NCBI GenBank assembly: GCA_039105265.1
Contig: JAPFFF010000009.1
Span: 4,712,001-4,776,000, forward strand
Length of the DNA: 64,000 bases
Direction: 5' to 3'
Origin: Tritrichomonas musculus
Lineage: Eukaryota; Parabasalia; Tritrichomonadida; Tritrichomonadidae
Below are positions 49,644 through 60,635 of this stretch, one piece after another. Numbering within the stretch: the first letter of the stretch is position 1; each line of letters begins with the position of its first letter. The notes below the pieces were generated by a model, which was not told where the DNA came from, made no database searches, and saw only the letters and a program-made list of their open reading frames with translations. The position numbers and the translations under genes are program-made.

Positions 49644-52556
49644 ATGAATGTGCAAAATATAGAATATATTTTTTCATTGTCTTTACAAAATGATGAGCAA
49701 GCTATTCGAGAAGCGGAAAGAAATTTACTTGAATTTATTCAATCACCAGAATCAATACAGCTTTTTTTACAAATAATTCAATCATCAAGCAATCAAACAT
49801 ATATATCAGCGTCATTTATTTATCTTCAAAAGGCAATTGAACTCCAATGGTCTTATTTTACGCAAGAAGAAAAAGCAAATTTGGAAACCATCCTTTTAAA
49901 TCTTTATTTTCAAAATCAAGTTTACAAGAAAAGTATTATTTATCTTTTGCATTTCTTTTTGAAAAATTCTGATAGTTTAGATAGCTTTTTACCATTTTTA
50001 ACAAAAGAAATAACACCAGAAAATATATTTGATATGATTAATTTTTATTCAATAATCATTGAATTTCTTCCTCTTTCTTTTTTAAATGATCAAAAAAGTT
50101 TTATTGTTGATTTAATATCGAAAAGTTTTAATTTAACCAAACCTATTGCAAATGATCCTAATATAACTGAAGTCAAAATCTCAACTTTTCGTATATCAAC
50201 AACTTTAACTGTTAAATTGCATGACTCAAGTATTGTTTTGCCACAAATTGACCAGATTGGACAAATTTTGTTGAGTGTCGATCTATCTGACTCAGATTTT
50301 ACTATGATACTAGCACTCTTCAAGATAGTTATGCCATGTTTACTTAGTTTTTCTGAAATCCAGTATTTTTTTTATACTATTTGTGTTACTTTAGCTGAAA
50401 ACAAAGAATTAACATCTTTTCGTCGATCAAGAGCTCTTGATTCAATTCAATATCAAATTGAAAGTGGAATTTTAGAGCCAAGTCATATTTTTCCTTTAAT
50501 AAATCTTTCCTTTGATATATTAATTTCAGATATACAAAATTTTGATAACACTCAAACAATTATGTTCACAGTTATTTTTAATGCAACCAAAGTTATATCT
50601 GAAGAAGAAATTTTTTCTTATATTTCATCTATTGTTGATAAATCAATTAATACAAATTCGCTTGAATTTGTGCAAGCAGGCATTATAATTATCTCATACT
50701 TAATGATTTGTTGTCCCAATTCATTTTTAGAAAATCAAGAAAAAGAAGTTCAAATCTTATCAAACTTTTTAAATGCTTCATTTCCTGCCCAAATTCAACT
50801 GTCTGTTTTATTTGTTATTCAACAGGTAGATCCTATGTTTCATTTATTTCCCATTGTTTTTGCTGAGAAATTAATTCCATTTATTTTCTTTTCAACCGAT
50901 CAAAATATATGTGAATATGCATGCTGTTCATTTTTCCTTCTTGTTCATTTTAGTACGTTTAATTGTAAATCTATCTTTCAAATTCTTTGGGAGAATCGAA
51001 ATGAGTTTATGAAAAGACAACCGCATTATTTCATGGAAGCTTTGTTTCAAACGACCCTTGGTCTTGATGACCTAGATCAATCAATCAAGCAAGAAATTTT
51101 AAATCTAGTTATGTTATTTTTGAATCCAGATGCAGACACAAATGTATTATATTCAGCATTACTATTATCGATATCAGTTTTTCTCTTCAATGAAGAGTCA
51201 AACGCAGATATAATCAATCGTATATACATTATTATTGAGAATGCTTTGAAAATGCAGGATGATAACCTATTTAAAACTGTTTTTGGATTTCTATATATGT
51301 TCATTACTCAATTAAAATACCAATCGTTTGAAATATTGAAAAAGTTTTCAAGTGAAATTCTTCAGGTTGTTTTGAATATTGATGATGATCAAACTTTGTC
51401 AGTTGGAGCATCAATTGTTAAATATTGGGATCTTCCTCAAATCAAACCCAAGATTTATTCAAGATTAGTTTCACGTATGACTAAGTTAAATATCCTATTC
51501 GTAAACGAAAATTCAACTGATTTCTCTGATGATGATGATATATCCAGCTTATATTATAAGTTACTCACATTCTTAGTTCCTTATTTAGAGCCCAGTGAAG
51601 CGAATCAGATATTCAATCTTTGTTTAAAGTTAATCCAATCTCAATACAGCAATATTCTTCCTCTTCTCAGAGAATTGATTGCAAATGCTGATCCTGAAAA
51701 TTATTCATCATTCATCTCTGCCTTCGTTGATTTACAGAACAAATTCATTGCATCAAAAGATTATCACCTTCTTTCGATCGCCAATGATTTGTCGAGTGAA
51801 TTATTTTTGCTTCCTTCAGATGAGTCCATTCAATTTATTTCTGAGTTCATTGAAAATTTGAAAGGAGCACTGAAAGACCCTCAAATTTCATTCGCTCACA
51901 TAGACATTATCGTTGGCATTTTTTCTGACGCAGTTCTTTGTCAAAAAGTTGCGAACGATAGAATTGATGATATTTTTATGACCGTTTATTCTATCGTCTT
52001 CAGACAACCGCCAATGGAAACATGGCAGAACATCTCATACTTCATCAACATATCTTTTTCTAACTATCCAGCGTTGATGTCTAATTCAAAAATTCAGAAT
52101 TCCATTCAAAATTTCACTCAAACTCTTTCTGAGTGGTTAAATTCACCTTCTGAAGGTGAATTTGATAAAACTGACACAAATGACAATATAGCGTCACTTT
52201 TGCTAACAATCATTTCTATTGCAAAATTGAATAGTGACGGTTTGATTCAAATGTCACTTCACTTTTTCCCACCACATGACACCAGCGAGACCCCATCAAT
52301 GGCCGCCAGAATCATTGAGATCTGCCAGCTGGGCCTCTCTGTCGGGTCCTGCTGCGCTGTTTCTGAGGCGATTGTCAGGTTTTTGACAATGGGAATCAAG
52401 AAGAAGAGGGAAGTCAGCATCGACGAGTCGCTCGTGCAATCGTTTGTTGCGATACTGAAGCAGATGCTCGCAAACAAGGAAATTGCGGCTTACATTGTCG
52501 CACAGTTCAAGGAGTCACCTGAAAAAATTGAATACATTCAAAGTCTCTGCAGCTGA
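49644..52556 (+). CDS. Importin-beta-family karyopherin
   Basis: The 970-residue protein is built of helical HEAT-type repeats throughout. Its N-terminus has the importin-beta N-terminal domain pattern: DEQAIREAERNLLEFIQ, then an ISASFIYLQKAIELQW segment as in SxxARxxAxxxLKNxIxxxW. Length and all-helical make-up suit importins and exportins, which carry cargo through nuclear pores under RanGTP control. I cannot decide between importin-4/5/7/11 and exportin types. The final ~105 codons (52240-52556) are much richer in G and C than the rest, with no break in the frame. No membrane segment is present. Confidence 0.7.
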   Translation: MNVQNIEYIFSLSLQNDEQAIREAERNLLEFIQSPESIQLFLQIIQSSSNQTYISASFIYLQKAIELQWSYFTQEEKANLETILLNLYFQNQVYKKSIIYLLHFFLKNSDSLDSFLPFLTKEITPENIFDMINFYSIIIEFLPLSFLNDQKSFIVDLISKSFNLTKPIANDPNITEVKISTFRISTTLTVKLHDSSIVLPQIDQIGQILLSVDLSDSDFTMILALFKIVMPCLLSFSEIQYFFYTICVTLAENKELTSFRRSRALDSIQYQIESGILEPSHIFPLINLSFDILISDIQNFDNTQTIMFTVIFNATKVISEEEIFSYISSIVDKSINTNSLEFVQAGIIIISYLMICCPNSFLENQEKEVQILSNFLNASFPAQIQLSVLFVIQQVDPMFHLFPIVFAEKLIPFIFFSTDQNICEYACCSFFLLVHFSTFNCKSIFQILWENRNEFMKRQPHYFMEALFQTTLGLDDLDQSIKQEILNLVMLFLNPDADTNVLYSALLLSISVFLFNEESNADIINRIYIIIENALKMQDDNLFKTVFGFLYMFITQLKYQSFEILKKFSSEILQVVLNIDDDQTLSVGASIVKYWDLPQIKPKIYSRLVSRMTKLNILFVNENSTDFSDDDDISSLYYKLLTFLVPYLEPSEANQIFNLCLKLIQSQYSNILPLLRELIANADPENYSSFISAFVDLQNKFIASKDYHLLSIANDLSSELFLLPSDESIQFISEFIENLKGALKDPQISFAHIDIIVGIFSDAVLCQKVANDRIDDIFMTVYSIVFRQPPMETWQNISYFINISFSNYPALMSNSKIQNSIQNFTQTLSEWLNSPSEGEFDKTDTNDNIASLLLTIISIAKLNSDGLIQMSLHFFPPHDTSETPSMAARIIEICQLGLSVGSCCAVSEAIVRFLTMGIKKKREVSIDESLVQSFVAILKQMLANKEIAAYIVAQFKESPEKIEYIQSLCS

Positions 52557-52857
52557 AAGGAAAAGTCATTCACTCATCTATGTTTTATATTTTTTATATA
52601 TATTATTATATAATAATAAATAGAAGGTATCTGTCTTGTAATACAAATTTTTAGTGCTGGTAAAAAAAAAAAAGCAATTTCTGATTAATTTTACAATTCA
52701 CATGATAAATGCATTTTGCTGTAAGTAAGAAAAAAAAAAATATGATTTGAGATTCATCTAAAAACAATTTTTTACAATTAATAATCATACAATATTAACA
52801 AAAAATATTTTTCTTCATTTTTATGTTGCTTGTTTTAACAATTTTTCTGAACTTGTT
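52557..52857. other. Spacer between convergent genes
   Basis: These 301 AT-rich bases lie between the karyopherin stop and the stop of the Ser/Lys-rich gene. Two A-runs near 52665 and 52730 may mark 3' ends. No gene is seen. Confidence 0.6.
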
Positions 52858-55800
52858 TTATTCGTTGCTTTGTGTATCGTCCTTGACAGATGAATTCATC
52901 GATGAATTTGACCTGCTGTATATCTTAGACGATCTGTTTATGATCGGCTTTGGCGAGCTGCCTGGAGCCAGCCTCGTCCTTGGCCTGATAGATGGGGCTG
53001 GCTTTGGTGATTGACTTGGGTCTGTTTGATTCTGTGCTGGCTTTAGTGATTTGTTAGCTGACGGTTTTTCGTCACTTTTTGGTGTTTCTGGCTTTGGCAT
53101 TGAATTTGAACGAGCTTTGTTTGATTTTACTTTTTGTATCTGGCCGGTGTCACTTTTGCCTGACTGTGCCTTCATGTATTTTTTTGCCTCGATCTTGAGT
53201 GACGCGTTCCGCCTTGTTCTGCTTGTCTGCGATTGACTGGAGTCTGTTTGATTTGAAGGAGCTTTTCTTGGAGACTTATGTGTCACTTTTTGTGATGAGT
53301 TTGACTTTTCAGTAATTCTGGACGAGTCGCTGCATGCATCGCTCTGTGCTGCCTTTTGAGGCTTCTGGCGTTCTCCGCTTGTCTTGTCTCTGGCTTGCTT
53401 GCGCGACTTGCCAGCTGGATCCTGATTTGCGCTGCCTGGCTGCTTCTCTGCTGTCTGGCTTTCTGCGCGCTGCGATGCGCTGCTGCTGCCGGGTGGCGGT
53501 TTTGGTGAGCTGGCGACTTGGCCGGACTCGGCTTTTTGGATTGAGTTGGGCTTGTCTGGCTGGGCGGTTTTCGGTTGCCTGCCCTGTCTCTTTTTCTGTT
53601 GACTCGAGCTGGATGCCTGCGAGTGCTCGTTGTCATTCTCTGCCTGTTCGCTGTCTGGTGCCTGGGCCTGTTTTTTGGCCGGCTTCGGTGACTCGCTTCT
53701 CGCCTCCTCCGCTTGAGTGTGTGGCTGCGCGTTTTTGTTTGACTCACTTTGTTCGGCTTTGGTTGTCTTGTTGGGCGCCGGCGACTTCTTCCTCTGGCTG
53801 GCTCCCTTTGTCTGAGCAGGAGTCCGCTCTTCTTTCCTTGACTGGCTCTGAGGCATCTTTCTCTCGCTTGTTTCTTCGGCCAGTGTTGAGCTCGCCTCAA
53901 TCTCGCTCTTTGTTTCCATGTCGGGCGCGGGCGACTTCTTCCTTCGGCCTGCTTCACTCGATTTCACAGGACTCTGTTCACTTTTGTTTGACTCACTTTG
54001 TTCGATTTTGGTTGTCTTGCCCGGCGCCGGCGACTTCTTCCTCTTCTCGCTTTTGCTTGATCGGCTCTGGTCCTCCTTTTGAGGCATCTTTCTCTCGCTT
54101 GTTTCTTCGGCATGCGTGGAACTCGCTTCACTTTTATTTGACTGGGTCTGTTTGTCTTTGCTTACCTTTTCAGGTGCTGGCGACTTCCTCCTTTGTCTCG
54201 GACTCTTCTCGCTTATGCTTGGCTGTGTCTGTTTGTCTTTGCTTGGCTGGCTTGAAGCTGGCTTTTGAGAGTTCTTTCTCTCACTTGCTCCTTCAGATTG
54301 AATTGAACTCTGTTCGCTTTTATTTGACTGGGTCTGTTCGTTTTTGTTTGTTTGTTGGGCCGATTTTTGATGTCTATTGGCAGCTGAATCTTGTGTACTT
54401 TTCTGTTTTTGTTCTTGGCTGCCTTGCTCTGGACTTTCGATTGAGGTTTCTTCTTTATTTTGAGATGTGACTTTTTGAGAGTTTATTTGGTCGCTCTTGT
54501 TTGATAACTTTTGTTTTCTGTTCTGCAGTGATTTTGATTCAGCTTTTTCTGATTGATTTTGTGAAGTATTTTCAGATTGCTTTGGTTCAACTTCTTGTTT
54601 TGGTTTTGGTTTTGATTGATTTTGAATTTTTTTCGGTGATTTCTTCGATGGGCTCTTTTTTGGAGAATTTGATTGTTTTTTATATTGTTTGCTTGGTTCA
54701 ACTTTTCTAGGTTTGCTTGATGTGGATTTGGTTGGCTCGTTTGATTGATTTTCTGATTCTTTTTCATTTAATTCCATTTCTTTAGAATAACTTAGTTGAA
54801 TGTCGTTGGAATTAATTTCTGTTTCGTTTGATTGGTTTGATTTGATTTCGCTTTGTTGATTGGAATTTCTGTCAGGAGGTGGTTCAAAATCAAATTCATC
54901 AAAAAAGATTTGTTGATTTTTCCTTCTTTCAATGAGAGCTTCGATTTGGCTTTCATCAAAATCTTTATGTAAACTATCTTTGATTTTATTGTAAAGGTAT
55001 AAGGGTTTTGAATTATGATAAGTTTTATGAGCGAATTCTTCCATTTCCATCTTTTCTCTGTTTATGTAATATTTCTGTGTTTCGTTAGCATTATTGAAAT
55101 TATATTCAGCAACTTTCACTGACTCTTCGAACAGGTCTCTTCCATTTGGTGCAATAAAGTCAACGATTTCTTGGCTTTTCTCATTTATTTGATATTTGTA
55201 TTCAACTGGAGGTGTTTTTTCATATCGTTGCTTTTCAAGTTCCATTCGTTTTTGAATTCTCTTCTCTTTATTTTCTATTAAAGAGTCTTCAAGGAGCCTC
55301 ATTACCTCCTTTTTGGAGATATATTTCGATCTGGAGCTTTTCCAATCATTTTCTTCTTCCTCTTCTTCGTTAATTAAATTGAGTTCATTTTCATCGTCTT
55401 TTTTATTTTGAGTTAGGCGTTCTATGCATTCTTGAATTTCTTTTTTGGTCAATTTTTTGGAGTGATTATCATTATCATCGTTGTCTTCGGTTTCTTTTTT
55501 GCTACTGTTTTCTTGTTTATTTGTATAGAGCTTTTGTACTTGTCGTGTAAATATATCAGTTCCTTTTGTGATCTTTTCTGCAATAATTTTCGATTTTCCG
55601 TCAATAAAAGAATGATCTTCAATATCATCTGAATCGTTTTGCTTTTTGACTCTTTCGTGATTATGTAAAATCGGTATTTGTTTAGAAATAATTGTAGGTG
55701 TAAAAGGGCATTCTTCATTAAATTTTTTCTCATTTTCAATTTCACATTTTTCTATGAATTTTTGCTTTTTGTCTTTGGCTTCAGTTAGTCTTTCCGAAAG

Positions 55801-56358
55801 AGGGACATGATTATTTAAAGTTTTTGTCGATGGCGATATAAAGCTTGAGCTTTGATATGAGAAAAAAGAGGCTTCTAAATCATCTTCTTCTAAATTTTCT
55901 TGTTGTTGAGATGTAAATGATGAACGATGCATTCTTTCTGTAACTGATATAACTGATCGATTAAAAAGATCTTCTTTTTTGGCTTTTCTTCGATAATCGA
56001 GATTGTTCTGATTTTCATTAAGGTATTCTTTGTGATCTGTTGATCTATTCTTTACTGGTGTTGAAAACCCATAATTTGAAGATCGAAAAGCTCGTATAGA
56101 TGATATATCTGATAAATCATCGTTATGAACTGAAATTTTTTTATGATTTATATTATTTGAATAACTTCTATTTTTTGATTTTCTTAATGAAGAAAAAATA
56201 GATGTCCTATTTGGAGAAATCCAACTAGATTTAGATTCAGTGAAAGAATAATTTGCATTGTTTTCTTCAAAATTTTCATCGTCTATATTACTGCAGTTAT
56301 TGAAATCATTGCGCATAAGTTGGGAATTTGCTTTACTATTATTATTTCTAAAACTCAT
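52858..56358 (-). CDS. Large Ser/Lys/Gln-rich protein of unknown function
   Basis: The 1166-residue protein falls into two parts. The first ~500 residues are charged and partly helical. They include a CPFTPTI motif near 215, similar to short FxPxI motifs in axonemal proteins, and a better-ordered stretch with EIVDFIAPNGRDLFEE and KPLYLYNKIKDSLHKDF. The rest is disordered and rich in Ser, Lys, Gln, Pro and Glu, with imperfect repeats such as RKKSPAP (four times), EETSERKMPQ (twice) and EQSESNKSEQS. The many SP and KSP sites suggest phosphorylation by proline-directed kinases, and the basic repeats could bind microtubules; both are inference. The part at 53150-54350 is strikingly GC-rich and produces a long open frame on the opposite strand. 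Confidence 0.7.
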   Translation of the reverse strand: MSFRNNNSKANSQLMRNDFNNCSNIDDENFEENNANYSFTESKSSWISPNRTSIFSSLRKSKNRSYSNNINHKKISVHNDDLSDISSIRAFRSSNYGFSTPVKNRSTDHKEYLNENQNNLDYRRKAKKEDLFNRSVISVTERMHRSSFTSQQQENLEEDDLEASFFSYQSSSFISPSTKTLNNHVPLSERLTEAKDKKQKFIEKCEIENEKKFNEECPFTPTIISKQIPILHNHERVKKQNDSDDIEDHSFIDGKSKIIAEKITKGTDIFTRQVQKLYTNKQENSSKKETEDNDDNDNHSKKLTKKEIQECIERLTQNKKDDENELNLINEEEEEENDWKSSRSKYISKKEVMRLLEDSLIENKEKRIQKRMELEKQRYEKTPPVEYKYQINEKSQEIVDFIAPNGRDLFEESVKVAEYNFNNANETQKYYINREKMEMEEFAHKTYHNSKPLYLYNKIKDSLHKDFDESQIEALIERRKNQQIFFDEFDFEPPPDRNSNQQSEIKSNQSNETEINSNDIQLSYSKEMELNEKESENQSNEPTKSTSSKPRKVEPSKQYKKQSNSPKKSPSKKSPKKIQNQSKPKPKQEVEPKQSENTSQNQSEKAESKSLQNRKQKLSNKSDQINSQKVTSQNKEETSIESPEQGSQEQKQKSTQDSAANRHQKSAQQTNKNEQTQSNKSEQSSIQSEGASERKNSQKPASSQPSKDKQTQPSISEKSPRQRRKSPAPEKVSKDKQTQSNKSEASSTHAEETSERKMPQKEDQSRSSKSEKRKKSPAPGKTTKIEQSESNKSEQSPVKSSEAGRRKKSPAPDMETKSEIEASSTLAEETSERKMPQSQSRKEERTPAQTKGASQRKKSPAPNKTTKAEQSESNKNAQPHTQAEEARSESPKPAKKQAQAPDSEQAENDNEHSQASSSSQQKKRQGRQPKTAQPDKPNSIQKAESGQVASSPKPPPGSSSASQRAESQTAEKQPGSANQDPAGKSRKQARDKTSGERQKPQKAAQSDACSDSSRITEKSNSSQKVTHKSPRKAPSNQTDSSQSQTSRTRRNASLKIEAKKYMKAQSGKSDTGQIQKVKSNKARSNSMPKPETPKSDEKPSANKSLKPAQNQTDPSQSPKPAPSIRPRTRLAPGSSPKPIINRSSKIYSRSNSSMNSSVKDDTQSNE

Positions 56359-56460
56359 ATAATATGATTTGGATGTAAAAAGATTAGGTTTAACGTCTTT
56401 TCATTAAGAATTTTTTATATAAATTTTATTTGATTAGATTTATAAAGTGGTTTCAAAAAC

Positions 56461-56534
56461 GATAATCCACTTAGCAACGAGTTTTCATTGAAATTTTTTC
56501 AAAAAGTTAAACTTTTTATAAGAGGTGGATTATC
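56461..56534. repeat. Inverted repeat GATAATCCAC ... GTGGATTATC
   Basis: GATAATCCAC at 56461-56470 pairs perfectly with GTGGATTATC at 56525-56534. The intervening sequence contains further short A/T pairs. It lies about 100 bases upstream of the Ser/Lys-rich gene and could be a fold-back element or a regulatory site. Confidence 0.4.
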
Positions 56535-56557
56535 TTTTTTGGTAAATCTTTATTTTT

Positions 56558-57345
56558 GAACTTTTTGGATTTTTTACTCTCAATTTTTTTGAATGCTTAT
56601 TTGTCATAATATCTTTATAATTTTACAATTTAAGAAGTAAGTATTCGAGGTTTTTACACAAATAAACACCATTTTACAGCATTACATGCATTATGTGTTC
56701 AATAAAGAAGAAGAAGAATAAACTTCTAATTGCAATTTCCAATTTTTATTAAAATCGTTGTCTAAAATTCCCTTATTTCCTGCTTTTAAGAGCACCATGC
56801 TGGTATTACCGATCCAATAAAATAAATTGAGAGCAAAAGATGAAAAAGAAACCAATATTTAGCTTCAAATTTTGAAGATATATATATGATCACAATTCTC
56901 ACAAAAAGGACACAAACACGTCAAATGTGCTTTTACGCTTGGCTAATAAACCTGATTATTGTATTTTATCACAAAATTGGTGCAAAACGATATATTTTTT
57001 TTACTCATTAAACACAAATAATTGCTTTTCTTATTCAATGCATATACTCATAGTTTATACTAGATGAAATACTGCATATTTTGATGCATCTCAATTTTCT
57101 CACCCAACGAAATGCTAATTATTATTTCATGATTTTTTTTCTCAACAGAAAAATCTTAATAAATTCTATCTATGTATATTAAAATATTTATAGTTTCTTC
57201 TTTTAGTATTTTATTTACTTATTTTCATGCTTTTTAGCTTTTTTTAAAAAAATCCAAATTGAGAGGAAAAAATCTAAAAAGTTCAACTATTTGTGAACAA
57301 ATATACAAAGAAAAAAATTGAGGGGAAAAAATCTAAAAAGTTCAA
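56558..57345. repeat. Dispersed ~29-base repeat, one inverted and two direct copies
   Basis: A unit reading ATTGAGAGGAAAAAATCTAA plus AAAGTTCAA occurs at 57258-57286 and, with one difference, at 57317-57345. A near-identical copy in the opposite orientation lies at about 56558-56586. The inverted arrangement encloses ~700 bases without a gene, as the ends of a decayed small DNA element would. Confidence 0.5.
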
Positions 57346-58805
57346 AAAAAAATATTTACCTCTTTTTTGCAAGCACTTTAGTTCAAAAAGACAATGAATT
57401 TTTTGTAAAATTCTTAAATCTTTTTTTTATTTATTAAATTCTTGTTCTATAAAGAAAATAATCATTAATTAATTTTAAATCTTTAGTTTTTAAGAGGATA
57501 TTTGTATTTATATCTAGAAAAATAAAACTATCGTACTTTCTCTTAAATAATGAGGGAAATTTTAATAAAGTAAAATGCATATAATTTAATAGACAATCGA
57601 AATTTTTGATACTCTAAATGTATTATCTTGTGACTGTTTTTATTTTGTAGAACAAATCAAGTCAAAATGTAGCAGCATTACTGAAAATAAATAATATTCA
57701 ATATCAAAGGCCCATTTGTAATATACCTATCATAAAAAAATCAATTCACATATTTAAGTACAAATTTTTCAGTATCTTGTACTCTTTGATCATCAATCAT
57801 GATATGATTTAAGTACTATGAATATTATTCCCATATGTGTATAAATTTTTTGGTCATATCAGTGTTTATAATAAAAATCAAATGTTTAATTAATTGAAAT
57901 TAATTACTCGCCGAAAAAGTAGTTTAATTATTTTATTGCTTAACTTTTTGTGAATATGTCTGGTAGATTGTAAACTTTTTGTTACATTTTATATTGAGGA
58001 AACTTCCGATTAACTAAAAAACTATTAAAGCTTTTTGTTGAATTAATTTTTATAGAAAAAATATAGTTCGCCTGATCGATAAATTATAATTCAACTCATT
58101 TCATTAAGAAAAAATTCTTTCCAGAACATATCGTTGTGGTTTTTAAAATCCTTTTGAATTTTAACTTTTTGTTTACAATCAAGAAATTTCTAAACCACAT
58201 TTTTATCTTGAATTGAAAAATTTCACGGTTGTTAACGTATTAAATTTAAATTTCTTTAAAGTTATGTTTTGAAATGTGATTTACGAAAATTTTAACATTT
58301 ATTTCCATAAATCAACAAAAAGTATTTTTTATTTTAAATTCTTTGTTTGAAAGGAGAAAAACCATTTTTGTATTTTTAAAGTTTTTTTCTCTGAAAAGTA
58401 AAAGAAAGGTGATAATGATTTAAAATATTCAATTTTGATTGTTTATTCAAAGTTTTAATAATGTATCTGTGTATTTAAACTTTTTAAGGTTTAAATTTAT
58501 TTTATAAATATATTAGATTTTTCAAATTTAAAATTATAATTATTTACTTTAATATTTATAATGTTTTATAAAAATAATTAAAATATAAATTAAAATAAAT
58601 TTTGACATATAAATATTGCGATATAAAAGCAATTCTTAATAACTTATAATTATTCTATAAAAATATAAAATTCACAAATTTTCAATATTTAAAATAATCT
58701 CTATTGAATTTTGTACGTTAAAAGAAAATCTTTTAAAAAGAGTTACTTTTTCAAATAAACATTATGAAAAAAAATTTCATATAAAAACCATTTCAATTTA
58801 ATATA

Positions 58806-60635
58806 ATGTGCCTACCACAATTTCACGTACCAATGACAATTATTTATACCCATGACGATGGGACAAGAGATGTTTTTTTGCGGCAAGAAGAACTTGGTCA
58901 TGGCGGATTTGCTGTTGTTTATCGAGTTACTCACGAAACTACTAATAAAAGCTATGCAATGAAGGTAATATCAAAAGATAAATATGAGGGGCCAAGAGGA
59001 AAGAAAAAACTTGAAAAATTAAAAAATGAAATTGTCATTCAGAAAAGTTTAGATCATCCAAATATTGTTCGATCATACTATGCATTTTCAGATGCTTTCA
59101 ATTATTATATTGTTCTTGAATACTGTCCAGGGGGAACAGTCCGTGATTTTGTAAAGAATAGTGAAAAGGGATACCTAAGTGAGCCTGAAACAAGAAAAAT
59201 TTTGCGAGATGTTGTTCGAGGTGTTGTCTATCTTCATGATAACCGTATCCTCCATCGTGATCTCAAGTTAGAAAATTATATGGTTGGTGCTGATGGAAAA
59301 ATAAAAATTGCGGACTTTGGATTATCAGTTGTTCTAAAAAATGATGATGATAAAAGATTTACAATTTGTGGAACTCCAAATTATTTAAGCCCAGAATTGC
59401 TTTCAAAAGTTAACAAAGGGCATAGTTATGAGCTTGATATATGGACAATTGGTGTTTCAGCATTTGCTATGCTTACAGGTCGTCCTCCTTTTGATGGTGG
59501 AAGAAAAATCCTTACATATGAAAATATCAAGCATTGTGATTATCGATTCCCACCAAATATTCAAATTTCAGAAACAGCAAAAGATTTCATAAGAATCATA
59601 TTGAGAGCCAATCCTCAAAAAAGGCCAACTGCAATTGACTTAGCAAATCATCCATTTTTAATGGCATATGATCCTAAACCAGTTCCACCATTTGAACCAT
59701 TAAATGAAGTTAAAGATGATGTTCATTCCCCTGCTAGCTACAAGTCACCATTGTATAACGATCAAAACTTTAATGCAAATGCCAACTTCCAGATTGAATC
59801 GCATGCTATGCGTGTGCCCCTACACGGATTACCAATCACGCCAAAAGACAACTTCATTAATAACAATTATAAAGCTAAAAATGTTAACAGTCCCCTTTTT
59901 CCAAGAATCAATGATTGTGAAACTCGTTCTACAAAGAGCCATCATCGCCATATTGACTTGCATCACCAAAATGTTCATCAATCGCATAACAATAACAAAG
60001 TAAATGATTTTAATCTAGGGCTCCTCAATGTTAAAAAAGATTTCAATATACCAAAGCAATTTGTTTCTAGGTTTTGCTTCCACGGAGATGACTTGGGATA
60101 CTTATTAGCTGATGGAACCGTTGGTGCATGTTTTCAAGATCGTTCGCGTGTTGTCATGGAACCAAGAGAAACATTTGTTCAATTTTATCGTAATTATGAT
60201 TCATTGCCAGAAGTGATCAACCTTAGAGATTACATTGAAAAACAAAGAGAAAGACTAAATGAAAATGACAGACTTCACAGAAAGATTGCTTTGATTCAAA
60301 GATTTGCAAGGTCTTTAAAGAAAACTAAGTCTTTGTACGAATTGCCTAATGATGAATATGATTCAATAATACCCCTTCTTCATGTAAAGTACTTCTTAAA
60401 TAAGAATAATGAAATTCTTTTCAGATTAAGCGACAAAAACTTGCAAGTCAATTTTAGTGATCATATGAAATTAATTATCTTCTGGAGCACTAAACAGATG
60501 TGTCTTGTGAGATCCATTAGAGAAAGATGCGAATTGCAAGATTTAAACGAGATTGTTAACATGAACCCACATAGTGATGAACTTAAAAGGTTTATGACGG
60601 CGAAAGAAATGTTATCTGAATTGTGTAGAAAATAG
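58806..60635 (+). CDS. PLK: Polo-like kinase
   Basis: The 609-residue protein has a kinase domain at ~20-280: LGHGGFAVVYRV, lysine in YAMKVISK, ILHRDLKLENYM, KIADFGLSV, ICGTPNYLSPELL and LDIWTIGVSAFAMLTGRPPF. After a ~130-residue linker it has a C-terminal polo-box region (~410-600). This includes FVSRFCFHGDDLGYLLADGTVG (family: WVDYSDKYGLGYQLSDGxxG), a linking helix and a second box (LHVKYFLNKNNEILFRLSDKNLQVNF). Polo kinases drive mitotic entry, spindle and basal-body duplication, docking through the polo boxes. All catalytic residues are intact. A second ATG lies ten codons downstream; I keep the first. The stop codon is TAG. Confidence 0.93.
   Translation: MCLPQFHVPMTIIYTHDDGTRDVFLRQEELGHGGFAVVYRVTHETTNKSYAMKVISKDKYEGPRGKKKLEKLKNEIVIQKSLDHPNIVRSYYAFSDAFNYYIVLEYCPGGTVRDFVKNSEKGYLSEPETRKILRDVVRGVVYLHDNRILHRDLKLENYMVGADGKIKIADFGLSVVLKNDDDKRFTICGTPNYLSPELLSKVNKGHSYELDIWTIGVSAFAMLTGRPPFDGGRKILTYENIKHCDYRFPPNIQISETAKDFIRIILRANPQKRPTAIDLANHPFLMAYDPKPVPPFEPLNEVKDDVHSPASYKSPLYNDQNFNANANFQIESHAMRVPLHGLPITPKDNFINNNYKAKNVNSPLFPRINDCETRSTKSHHRHIDLHHQNVHQSHNNNKVNDFNLGLLNVKKDFNIPKQFVSRFCFHGDDLGYLLADGTVGACFQDRSRVVMEPRETFVQFYRNYDSLPEVINLRDYIEKQRERLNENDRLHRKIALIQRFARSLKKTKSLYELPNDEYDSIIPLLHVKYFLNKNNEILFRLSDKNLQVNFSDHMKLIIFWSTKQMCLVRSIRERCELQDLNEIVNMNPHSDELKRFMTAKEMLSELCRK

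Larger units (their letters stand above)
56359..58805. other. 2.4-kb divergent gene-free region
   Basis: The longest gene-free stretch in the window lies between the start codons of the Ser/Lys-rich gene (minus) and the Polo-like kinase (plus). It is extremely AT-rich, especially after 57400. It holds a family of ~29-base repeats in both orientations (56558-57345) and a short inverted repeat at 56461-56534. I find no tRNA, rRNA or credible small gene. Confidence 0.6.

Noticed and set aside
53334-54470. 378-codon open frame on the plus strand opposite the Ser/Lys-rich gene
   Set aside because: It is the antisense of a GC-rich repetitive region; its product is a Cys/Leu/Ser-rich repeat that mirrors the KSPAP-type repeats, and no domain is visible.
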